From Brugia malayi (taxonomy: Eukaryota > Nematoda > Chromadorea > Rhabditida > Onchocercidae), in contig NW_025062477.1 in assembly GCF_000002995.4 (NCBI RefSeq), positions 2,684,001 through 2,748,000 of the forward strand: DNA of 64,000 nucleotides, in the 5' to 3' direction. This document shows, one piece after another, positions 53,401-64,000 of this stretch. Position 1 is the first letter of the stretch, and each line of letters opens with the position of its first letter. Below the pieces are notes generated by a model that worked only from the letters and a program-made list of their open reading frames with translations, had not been told where the DNA came from and searched no databases. The translations under genes and the position numbers were made by a program.

Positions 53401-56400
53401 TGGGTCATCTTTGATTTCCTCGAGATGCTGCTCCAAGTAGTACTGTGCTTTATCATCCCGAACCTCAAATATCGGATCATGATCTAATTAAATACATGTA
53501 TTTTTTGAAGTTCACTAATCCAAGATAGTGAGTTATACTATTAACAAACTAACGATTTTAGTTAATGAAAAAATTTATGCTAATTTTTGGTAACAAATTT
53601 ACCATTGATATGATGTAACTAAATATATTTATTTTGAATTACATAAAACTGACTCCATTTTCGAGAAGTGCTATATAGACGTAAGCCGTCAGTGATACAC
53701 CACCTTCAGCTGCACCACCTTGCATCGCTTTATGATGAACTTCACCACGTTCAGCAAATGCACCATTTTCCTGCAACATGACAATTAGCGCTTTATCTGC
53801 TAAAATGCGCTTAAGCATTGAGAAGAAGAAGGAATAAAGTAATAACCTGTTGTTGTTGAGCATTCAGAAATGCAATAGATTCTTGAAGGATATGCTCATC
53901 GATGAAGATGAACTGCTGGGCTTGTTTAAAAGATCGAACAACGAATGCTGTAAGCCATGTAGAGCCATGTTTATCACTTTGACCAAATGCCGAGAATGAA
54001 TGGTCATCTCTTCTAGAATAGACAAATTTTGAAGTTCATTTATGCATCCTTTTAGGGTTCTTTTAATGTCACTTCCAAAAAAAAAAAAAAAAAAAAATTG
54101 ATGACAAATTTGCAAACATTATAACTTTTAAGATTAAATGATATCAAGGTTAAAGTGTAAGTTTTTAATGCGCAATCAGATAATTTCTTCATAAGTGTAC
54201 TTATCAGCAAGACTTTACTTCAGCTTACAATCTCATGCAATTTAATAGATTTCGTTTACACGACAGTGTCAAAATTGTTTTAGAAAAATTGTCATATATT
54301 TAGAATTGTCAATTTTAGAGTTTTACAACAAATCCTAAACAATTACTTAAATATTTACTTCTTAACTGTATTTTTTTCTTAGTATTTTATTATCATAGAA
54401 TGGAGAGAACAAATGACAAAAGAGACAAAGTGAAAAAAGCATACAAAAGAGAAAAAAGAGGAAAAAAGTTTGCTGTTTCATTAATTGATGTCATTTCACA
54501 GATATTTCATTCTCAAATATGAAATTTCCCAGTATGAAATAAATTCCTATTTAATCTTTTTGTCACTGACATTATCATTAGCCTAATCATTAATGATTGC
54601 TGATAAGAATTATCAAATGTTTCAAAGATAATTTTAAACTCCTATTCCTTTCAGTTTTATCACCAATCATTACTGTCCCAAAAAACCAAAATAATTTTAT
54701 AATACGTCGAAATAAGTTAGATATAAAGATTATCTCGTTTGAATATTTCTTACAACAATGTAAAACTGTTTCAATCTTACATCTCAAATTCATCGTCTAA
54801 TTTATAGCTCAGCTCATTTGCATTATTTAAAATGTTACACAAATTTTTTAATTCAAAAGTTACAACTCTTTACTTAAACAAATCACTGTTATATACTCTT
54901 TCCTCTAAATCAATGTCCATTAAATAAAAATTTAAATCTATTGTTTAACGACAGAAAATTTTAATTCAATGTATCTCAGTACTTCCTCTACCTTTGATCA
55001 ATCAATCTCTTTCAATGAAAACTTGCAGCTAATCTCAATCAAAAATTTTCCACGATTAATTATTGTATATGATTATTTAATATTTCTTATTAATTAACAA
55101 ACGTTTATTCCGACTGACTATTCATGTTAACTGATCAACAATAATAAGGTATTAATCGAAAAAAAAAAAATTAAACTTTTCCAACAATTACTTTGTTCCA
55201 ATTAACAATACAAAATTACCGGTAAGTAAGCTCTCGTTGATAACCAGATTCCATATACTTTTTAGCTTTATTTTCAATTTGCGTTCCTGCCTGTTTTGTA
55301 ACTTTTAAATAGCGAAGTACAGCAATATTTGGCACAAAATTGATCATATTTTGTTCACCACAACCATAAGGCATACGTACGAGAGAATCTATATTAGCAA
55401 GAGCTGAACCCAATAAATCACCTAAAATTAAATGAAAGAACACGTGAAATATAAAGATTAAAGAATTACATGAACTAATATAAAAAAGATTAAAAGAATT
55501 AAAGGGTAGATATAAATGCATTTGAAAGTTATTACGATTTCTAAAAGCTAACTAAATTAGCATAAAAAGAATATTTTCTATTGAAATTTTATTTGTACTC
55601 TAATCTATCAATGATTTTGATCATTTTAAGAATTATTGTAATTCTAATTGTAAATCTAGTTTATAAACTTTTAACTTATTCACTTCAAAAATTTCATAAA
55701 CAAATTTCTATTTTTTGTTGATTTAAATCTTATTTTCAGTATCAAATCAGATCAAACATTCAAATAATGAAATATAGTGATTGTAAAAATGTAGGGAAAA
55801 GCAAATGAGAGTAAAATATTTATATTTAAGGTATGAAATCTAATGCTGTATTATTTGTTAAATATTCAATTACGTCGATTTATACACGCAAGTGAAATAA
55901 TTGCTATAACGTGAATATCAGCGATAGAATTTCAAACAGAAATGGTTTTAATATTTTAGCATCAGAATGATTAAAAACTGAAAATTATTACCGATAACAT
56001 CAAATCGTGCTTTTCGAGATCCTTCTACTGCATCTCTTGGAAATTGCATATCGATTTGTTTTTTAATTTCAGTACTATCATTTGTTTGTGTTAAATCGAT
56101 CATTATAAGAGTATTCCTGTCTACTCGATATCCTTCCGGCTGCAATTCATATTCAATTATCTCATTTCTGATTATTAAATTTTGTTTACTTTGATACTAA
56201 GCCAAGAAAAGGTAACAAATATACCTCAACTCGTAACACCTGTTCCACCGCATCACCAGCTATAGCAGATTGTGCTGTCACAGAAAGAATCACATCACCA
56301 ATTTTAGTTGGTACAATTGGAAAATAAACTGCTTTAGATACACCACCACTTGGTACCGATATTAATCTTACATTATACTCCTTGTCTTTTACATTTTTAC

Positions 56401-59400
56401 TGTAAAACTAGATTGATTAATTTTGAGTGATATTAGCTAAAAAAAAAAAAACTTTTATATAATTAGCTAAAAAAACAAAAAAAAAAAACAAAAAACTAAA
56501 CTAAACTATCAATGAAGTTGTAATGTTTGCAATAATTTTTAATTTTTAAGAAATAATTGTTAATTGATTGATCAACTGATCAACTGAAATTCATTATCAT
56601 TTATGTTTCATTTTATGCAATAATCTAACCTACCTGATAGGTTTTTTAGTAGTACCATCTTTTTGTAGAAAATTATAACCAATATCATCATCATCTTTCA
56701 GTGTTACTGCTACCTGTGCAGAAAATTTATCATTAGCTAAGATAGATGACAAGTTTAATAGTTAATTTGTGTAAATTTAAATAAACAATAAAAAATAATA
56801 ACAATCATAATAAACTATAATCATAACTATTATACTTATTATTACCAATTACAATTAATATATGAATAAAATAAATAAACTAACATCTTGCTCACTGTCC
56901 ATATAATTAAAAATTAACACTTGCAAAGCAAATTTTTCTCCACGTTTCACTGAGTATGGCAAATTGATACGAATGAAAAATGGTCGAAATACTGTAAGCT
57001 AAAATTGAATAAATAAGTATAAATATCATTTATTCAAATTAAATATTATTTCAAAGAAAAAAAAAATGTAACAAATATTAATTATAAATTTTGAAATAGA
57101 ATAAATAATAATTTTAATAGTTAGATTTGAGTAAAAAAAAAAAAAAAGTTTTATACTATATATATTGACAAAAAATACTTTTGAAGTAGATGGAGCAACT
57201 CCAAGACCACTCTCATCATTGATAGCAAAAGCACTTGCAACCCAGGATGTTATTGTATCCGGTACAACCGCTTCGAAAACAGCTTCTCCGGTATCTCTGA
57301 AATATCATTGTGTTCAAATTCAATTTGCATTTATCATCCTGTTAAAATCAAAATAATAGTTAAAATTTATATGACAGAGTAATAACTTCGAACTGTAAAT
57401 TATCTCTCATAAAAAAATAAAGTAAGTTGCAATCTTTCAATTCGAAAAGAAAATGCTATTAAAATCAAAATTAAATGTAATCAAAATTTTTTTTTTCTTT
57501 AAAAAAAAGGAAAACTCAAAATATCTTTTCCATTTAAAACATTTTTTCTTTTCTATAAAAATGATTTTACTTTAGATCTTTTCATTAAGCGAAATTTTTT
57601 TGTTCATTTATATTAGTCCATTTTTTTAAAAAATGACTTTAATTAATATTAGCCTATATTCTCTTGCAAAAATTTTTTTTATCTTTTCATAAAAAAAAAA
57701 AAAAAATCAAAGTTTCAGTTTTCAAACATTGAAATTTTAATATATGAATTTGATCAATTCAATTCAAATTATTTACAAATTTTTATATAAAATTTTAATT
57801 TCACTGAATTCTAACCCTAATGTTTATCTCTTTTTCCTTTTAATAGCAAATCAAAATTAATTAGTTTTTTCTTAAAAACTTATCACCATGCTTCTTTAAT
57901 TATATCACAAGCAGTTTGTCATATTTCAGGGAAAAGGACTAAAAGTTACATTTCAAAAGGACAACATAAAACTGACTTTGTTCTTATCAATCTTCTTATC
58001 ATTTTATTATCACTACTGTCCGGCAATATATTTCTTTTTTTTAGATATGTGTTGCAAAGTGAATGATTCTGGGTGTATGCCAACATAAATAATTCAATAA
58101 ATTTGAATTTATGAATAAAATATGTAATTAATTCTTTATCACTGATATAATTGCTTATTATCATTAGCTATCACCATTAGCTATCATCAGCTATCACCTT
58201 AATAATCACAGCACAAAGATATATAATAATATTTAGAGCCATTCAATGAATCCAATAGAAAATTTATTGTACTTACATATTTATTACTTAGATTTTATTG
58301 CTTATATTAGAAGGAATAATTAAGAATGAAATGTATATTTTACTTAATTACAAAAAACTTTTCTCTAATTGAATTAAAAAAGACATCGTTGGAGGAAATA
58401 AAACATTCATACTTTTCTCAACAAATACATTTTTTGATAATTTTCCAGGTGTAAATGATATGACACAAAGTGAGAAATCATTGTAACAATCATTTCTTCT
58501 TTTTTTAATTTATCATTTAGTGATAGTAATAGAAAACCTGTTTATCTTTGCGTGAGATATTTTTCATTCAAAGCGATTTCAAAAATTTTTACAACCAATT
58601 AGTAGAATATACATATATTGAAAATGAGAACAGGTTTTCTGTTGTCCTTTAGGAAAATAGATTGATGCTAAAATTATACAAAGAATATGTTTAGAAATTG
58701 AAAAATTATACGGGGACAAGTTTAAAAGTCCGATAATTTAGCTTGAAGTACAAGATGGAAGATAAATTAAAACGAAAATCATTGAAAAAAGTCAAAAAAA
58801 AAAAAAAAAAAATCAAAATACTGATAATTGTTAAATAAATTAGAAAGTGTTATGGTTTCAGGAAAAGAAAAAAGAAAAACAGAAAGTATTCCATAGAAAG
58901 TTATATAGTACAGAGTTATGTCTTCAATTCAATATGATAATATTGATGACTTAGTAACTCAGTTTCAAACTATCAAAATGAGTTAGAATTTATGAGTACG
59001 TAGCAGAACACTGAAAGAATTACGTGTAATGCGTGATGTGCGTGTGTACGTTATTAAAATAATGCATTTCAAAATTGTAAGTAATAGCTGTGCATCAAAC
59101 AATTACACAGGTGTGAAATTATGATACGTGAAGAGTACTCATACTATCATGACCTTTTTAAAGTACTCATACTATCATGACCTTTTTAAGTTAGAAAGAG
59201 AAGTAATGAAGAGAATGATGGTACGTCAACATATATACAAATCGTATGAGTTCATTTTTGATATTAATAATTAAATTATTATAGCTTGTTTAACCTAAGT
59301 AATTAATATCATGCAAAAGTCAAACCTTAAAGGAGGTCAAACTAAATTGACTATATTTATTTGACATACTTTTTTGCATATGATAATTAATTAAGTATGT

Positions 59401-62400
59401 ATGAAAGGAAAATGATAAGAATGATAAACTAAAAAATTGAGAAAACAAGCATCTAATTATTAATTTATCCACTAAATAAGACCAATAATCAATCTTTGTA
59501 CTGAATTTATATTAATTAATCAGAATTTACTACTACCAAGTGGAGCAGGAAATAGTTCGTAAGAACAGAATGATATAAACAGTACCGAGTTCGCATGTTG
59601 CTCCAAACCCATGTTTCCGGAAACAATTTCCGTATCTTAGGTAAGTCATATAGGTCGGAACTTTTCTCCGATATTTCTTCATCCATACCTACTTTAAGGA
59701 CAGAACGCGCAGCACCAAATGCAATTGCTGGAAATCGTCGCCAACTTTTGAAATTCACTAAAATGGAAAAAAGCCAATCAGATCAGTTTGGAATAAACAA
59801 ACTTCAGCGAAAGCAAAGGATCAAAGCTTTGCATCGAAAAGATTTTGTATAGGGCCAAGGGAGAATGCAATGATTATGTAATATGAGAGAAATGAAAATG
59901 AATTAAAAAATGATAAATTAAAATATCACACAGAATGTTATCAACAATTAGTGATAACATTATCAGAATGATTATCCTATATGATCAATGCATTCTTAAA
60001 TAACTTAATAGCAATATCATGCAGTGCTAATGATAAGAAAAAAAAAAGAGATCATTCTTATATGGTGCTGATAAAGAAGGAAAGAAAAGATAAGTGACAA
60101 CATCTCTATGATTACACTGATAAAGTGATATTTGTTCTGCAGCTAGTTGCAAGAGAGTAGAATGATAATTTCAATAGTCTTAAAAACTTAACAAAAGTTT
60201 TAAAAAATTGATAAATTTGACAATTCTCATTTCTCTTCAGGCATATTAATTGTAAAAGTTATCACGAAAAGTAAATGATTTAGTTTTAATTTTATTTGCA
60301 AAATAAATAATAAATTTAATGTTGTCATCTTCCTTTCATAGTATTTTCAGGATATGTCTGAAATAAATTGACCGGAAATCAAATGCTATTATTTCGGTTA
60401 AAATCACACCGTTATGTTTGCTAGTGATTGATGGATGCTTATCATGCGTCCAGTAAACAACAAAAAAAAAAAAAAAAAACAATGAGATAAATGCACTGTG
60501 ATAACACAATGATAACACAATTTTTCTAACGATTGAAGTTATTTTTTAAAAATTAATTTTAAATTAAGTGATTAACATATTTGCAAGTCAAAGAATAATG
60601 ATGCAATGAATGTTAAAGGTGAAAATTAAAAAAAAATAAAAATAAAAATAAAAACTTCCAATTCTAATTAACTGCTTTTGTCCAAAATGATGAAAATTTA
60701 AATCCAAGTGATAATATTAAAATTGTAAAATGAATTGAACTGCAAAAAATTTTTCTTCTTTAACACTGATAATAATTTCTAAAAAGGGAAAAGAACTATA
60801 GAGGATGGAATAAGTTGAATGTTATTCAAAATTTATTCTCAGCTGCTTATCTGATAATTTCAAATTCTTTTGTGCCAATCAATATCAATTATTCATTTAT
60901 AAATGGTATGATCTATCTCTATTCTCTCTGATAACTATCACGAGATATTATTTCATATTATAATAATCAGTAATGATGATAATGTAATTTAAATAGATGA
61001 TATTATTAAAATATCACTGATAATTAAAATTAAAATGTCATTGATAATTCAATTAAAAAATATGATTGTATGTGTGATAAAGTTGACAAAAAGAGCAAAT
61101 AATCTTATAAATCTCTAAAAATTACAATATTACGTAGCTTGAATTAGGATTACGTAAAGGATAAGCAAAAACTGATAACGGTGCTGATAATGAGAGCTTC
61201 AATTCAAAATAAAAATGATATCTTGTATGTCTATGTGATTTGAAAAATCAACAAGCTATTTATGAAATTTAGTTATGATTTAATATTGACATTTGTTTAA
61301 TTGAATTAATCATACTGCTAGGAGAATAAGCTTAAACTTTTAAAGTTTATTGTATTGATAATAAAGTAGAAAAATAGATTACAATTGATAAGTAAACTAT
61401 TGTAATCAAGTTGATAAATTGATAATAAACTATTGTAATCAAATACGATTATTAGTATTATGATAGATTAAAAGTTAATTAGTTAATTATAACTAAATAT
61501 TATAGTATTATAGTTAATTAATGATCGGCAAAATTTAAAAGATTTTAGCACTAAATACAAATTCTCAGACTAAATTGAAGTATCCTAGGCAAATGGAATA
61601 CTTATAAAAAATTCAAAAAGTGAATGTCACATAAATAAACTTTTTTTACAAACTTTTTTTCCCATAAATTTAACAAATAAATGAATGTACTTTTGTATTT
61701 GTAAGAAAAGGAGAAAACAAATTTTAGTTTCTAGTCAATAAATTATTATAGAAGTAAACTTTTCGATTAAATTAAAAATAAAAATGAGGCATTCCCTAAT
61801 TAACTTGTCCCTAATTAGTATTACTTCTAAAGTAATCAAACAAAGATAAATAAGTTTTTATTAATTTTGAAATAATATAACTCAAATTAATTCTCATTTT
61901 ATTTTTTATGGACTAAATTAATTATCATTAAAATAATTATAGTTTAGATGTAGAAAAAGTGTTGAAATTTGCCCACACATTTTCTGCCTGCCCATATTTT
62001 TCTATCAAACTAAAAAAAAAAATTTTTTTCTTTTTTAGAAAAAAAAAAAAAGAGAATCAAATAGAAATTACACCTCAACTAAAACTTGTAAATTGATAAA
62101 AATGAGAAGAATGGACAAGAATCGATCTTACTCTGCGGCAAAAGTAGCGCTCCATATCCAGGATTCCGGAAAATTCTTCCTTATTCGTGTCATTTCAGAA
62201 CCTTTCATAGAACCGGCTTGGTTCACATCGTTTTCTAACATTAGATTAGGTTGAAAATTACTGCCCAATGGATATGCTACTATTGGTTGAGCGAATCCTG
62301 AAATATTAGCTCCTTCCGCTCCGGATGCTGATAAGTATAATTTTGATATCATTTTGCTCATGTAGACATTATCACTATATTTTCATGTCATATTAGAAAT

Positions 62401-64000
62401 GCCAAATCCTACCTCAATTGTTGTTAGTGATAAGAGCAGTGATAGTGATGATGCGATGATACTGCTAACAGTGATACTAATAACTAAACAAATGGTATCG
62501 ATAATGATGGTACTACTGATAAAGCAAAATACTATGCTGATAATAAGAATAATAATTGCAATATCAAGAGTAACACATATCATTAACATTATCATTGATA
62601 ATAGTTACTAACTAGTAGTAACATATTATGAAAAGTGTGATAAATTAGAAGTGAAAATTAGTTAACTTTTATTTAGTATAAAAACAAGCTTATAAATAAA
62701 TATTTCGTGTTAATTAATAGCAAAAAATATGCAAAAAAAAAGTTAATTGTGATTAATTTTTTATGATAATTAATTAATTAATTAATTAACGCGTTTTGTT
62801 AATGATTGTAAACATAACAATGAGCAAATTAATAATTTTAAGCTGATGAATTATGAATAAAAGATAATTTTATGTGTTAAATATGAAATAAATTATTAAA
62901 CTTTAAATTTTTTATGCAAATATATTTAGAACAAATTTTAATCAAAATTCTTCATTTAAAGCCTATCATTACTATTACAAGTATTATCTAATCTGATTAA
63001 TAAATAAAATTATCAATTGATTTTTTGATTTTTTTCAGCAAAACGATTAGAAAATACAAATTGCAAAAGTATTGTATCAATTATTATATCAGAAAAGACT
63101 CCAATTTAAATATCCAAATATTATTTAGACATCTCGGGATCAGTTATTGAGAGAGAGAGAGAGAGAGAGATCCATTTATTATTATTTTTTTGAAGATATA
63201 AAATCGATGAATGACTTATTTTTAACCATTAAGCATTTCTGAGTGATAGTGAAATTAGAAAAAATAAAAGTTCTAAAGAGAGATCATATTAAAGTTTTAG
63301 CTTTTAACTTTAACTATAGTAGAAAAAAAAAGATTGATCGCATAGAATGAGTGATTTTGATCAGTAGATCTTTTTTCTATTGATTATTCTTATTTTATTA
63401 TTTATTAAAATTCTCGAATCAAACAGCTCTCGGGAATTCACTGAGAAAGGAAATAATTTAATATTAGCCCAAGAAAGAGGCAAATTTTGATTATCATTTT
63501 TTGAACTATCAAAATGAACGGTATATTAAGTATTATTTGAGTAAAAGACAAGCATTTTTGGATTAGTTATAAATGAATGTTACTTGCAAAAAAAAAAAAA
63601 GCAGCAAAACATCAATGCAAAACATACTAGCATGCATGCATGCATGCAATGCATGCATTTCATCCTTATCCTCATTCTATTACTAATTCAATCATCTGTG
63701 AACATTTGTTTATTGTAACTAAAACCAAATGTTGTAAAATTTATTTGCTGAATTCAAAATAAAAAAATAGAAATTTAAAAATAGCAAATTATAATGCTTA
63801 GAAGAAAGGTCAAAGGTGAGATGAAATCTTTTTCATCAATTCATATGCTAAATTAATATTTAAAGCCTAGTTCAAAAAAAAAAAAAAAATGGCCATACAT
63901 TAGGCTCTTTTTTTTTTTTGCTCGAGAAAATACTTACTTGCAACATCAGGGCCACGAAATAGCAGTGCATCAGTTAGAATGACAAGACCTGAGTTCTGCA
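50486..64000 (-). CDS. tep-1: Thioester-containing protein (alpha-2-macroglobulin/CD109/TEP family), 5' part outside the window
   Basis: Secreted or surface-bound innate-immune protein of the complement/alpha-2-macroglobulin family. Minus-strand exons: 63938..64000 (partial), then either 62132..62327 or 59586..59757, then 57179..57296, 56885..56998, 56634..56713, 56225..56399, 55992..56139, 55220..55421, 53847..54012, 53650..53770, 53301..53483, 52858..53063, 52448..52597, 51714..51889, 51384..51549, 50951..51061, 50486..50680; phases agree to the stop, about 850 residues. Seen: A2M-domain start [25 protein letters not shown], thioester site [36 protein letters not shown] with the complement-type catalytic His position, GGFSSTQ, receptor-domain [14 protein letters not shown], and a hydrophobic C-terminus [16 protein letters not shown] suggesting a GPI anchor, as in CD109. 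Introns are rich in GATA motifs. Confidence 0.95.
52618..52808. repeat. 41-bp minisatellite in a TEP intron, derived from an adjacent 3' splice site
   Basis: Units start at 52654, 52695, 52736 and 52777 (41 bp each, the last partial), with a degenerate copy before them. Each unit resembles the acceptor and first codons of the exon that starts at 52597: on the minus strand the exon begins TTTCAG/GATACAGTAATG, and the units read TTTTAG/GATACAGTAATA. Confidence 0.92.
59134..59189. repeat. 28-bp perfect tandem duplication in a TEP intron
   Basis: Two adjacent identical 28-base copies (59134-59161 and 59162-59189) beginning AGTACTCATACTATC. Confidence 0.9.
59586..59757 (-). other. TEP alternative exon B
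   Basis: 172 bases between acceptor TTTTAG and donor GTACTG, with the same entry and exit phases as exon A. It encodes an unrelated first part ([19 protein letters not shown] and onward) followed by [16 protein letters not shown], which aligns with the end of exon A. It is the partner of exon A in mutually exclusive splicing. Confidence 0.85.
62132..62327 (-). other. TEP alternative exon A
   Basis: 196 bases between acceptor TTATCAG and donor GTAAGA. It enters with 2 bases completing a codon and leaves with 2 bases. It encodes a variable first part ([20 protein letters not shown] and onward) and ends with [18 protein letters not shown], the conserved start of the A2M domain. Confidence 0.85.
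63149..63170. repeat. (GA)n microsatellite
   Basis: About eleven GA steps within the intron upstream of alternative exon A. Confidence 0.85.
63630..63658. repeat. ATGC palindromic repeat
   Basis: Successive GCATGCAT units, self-complementary, able to form a hairpin or cruciform. Confidence 0.85.

Noticed and set aside
57946..58164. Minus-strand open frame as a possible third TEP alternative exon
   Set aside because: Lacks the FPE(T/S)W(I/V)W block and proper phase; I found no third alternative in 57.3-63.9 kb.
59595..59852. Plus-strand open frame over TEP alternative exon B
   Set aside because: Antisense shadow of the minus-strand exon, which has conserved A2M-domain residues and splice sites.

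Overview
The window is nuclear DNA of a parasitic-type nematode, most likely a filarial or other spirurid (clade III) worm; the species cannot be fixed from sequence alone. The reasons are: very AT-rich DNA with long homopolymers; genes split into many short exons; 3' splice-acceptor-like sites a few bases before several start codons, as expected for spliced-leader trans-splicing; close same-strand gene packing; and HDAC, SPT5 and RIOK2 orthologues of nematode type. All exon chains below were built by hand from splice signals and family similarity, with reading-frame phase checked across every junction.

Left part (1-33.3 kb): a compact housekeeping block. A class I histone deacetylase on the minus strand runs off the left edge and is divergent from PEX19. 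PEX19 starts a run of seven plus-strand genes: PEX19, SPT5, MFAP1, RIOK2, HPRT, a small unrecognised coiled-coil protein, and the nucleolar GTPase NOG2/GNL2. They serve chromatin and transcription (HDAC, SPT5), splicing (MFAP1), ribosome assembly (RIOK2 for 40S, NOG2 for 60S), peroxisome membrane biogenesis and purine salvage. RIOK2 to HPRT has operon-like spacing.

Right part (33.3-64 kb): sparse, AT-rich and all minus strand. It holds a cysteine-rich, acidic, probably GPI-anchored secreted protein (12 exons), two tentative small secreted-protein genes, a roughly 5.7-kb low-complexity desert with a tandem satellite and a G-run island, and the 3' two-thirds of a thioester (TEP/alpha-2-macroglobulin) protein with a GPI-type tail. 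TGATAA/TTATCA (GATA-factor) motifs are very dense here, which suggests intestinal expression.

Main discoveries: (1) two phase-matched, mutually exclusive exons in the bait-side region of the TEP gene; (2) a 28S rRNA fragment in an HDAC intron, antisense to the gene; (3) repeated short echoes of exons inside introns of RIOK2, MFAP1 and SPT5, plus a 41-bp minisatellite in the TEP gene that multiplies a 3' splice site; (4) a GC-AG intron in SPT5; (5) two unreported-looking small gene candidates.
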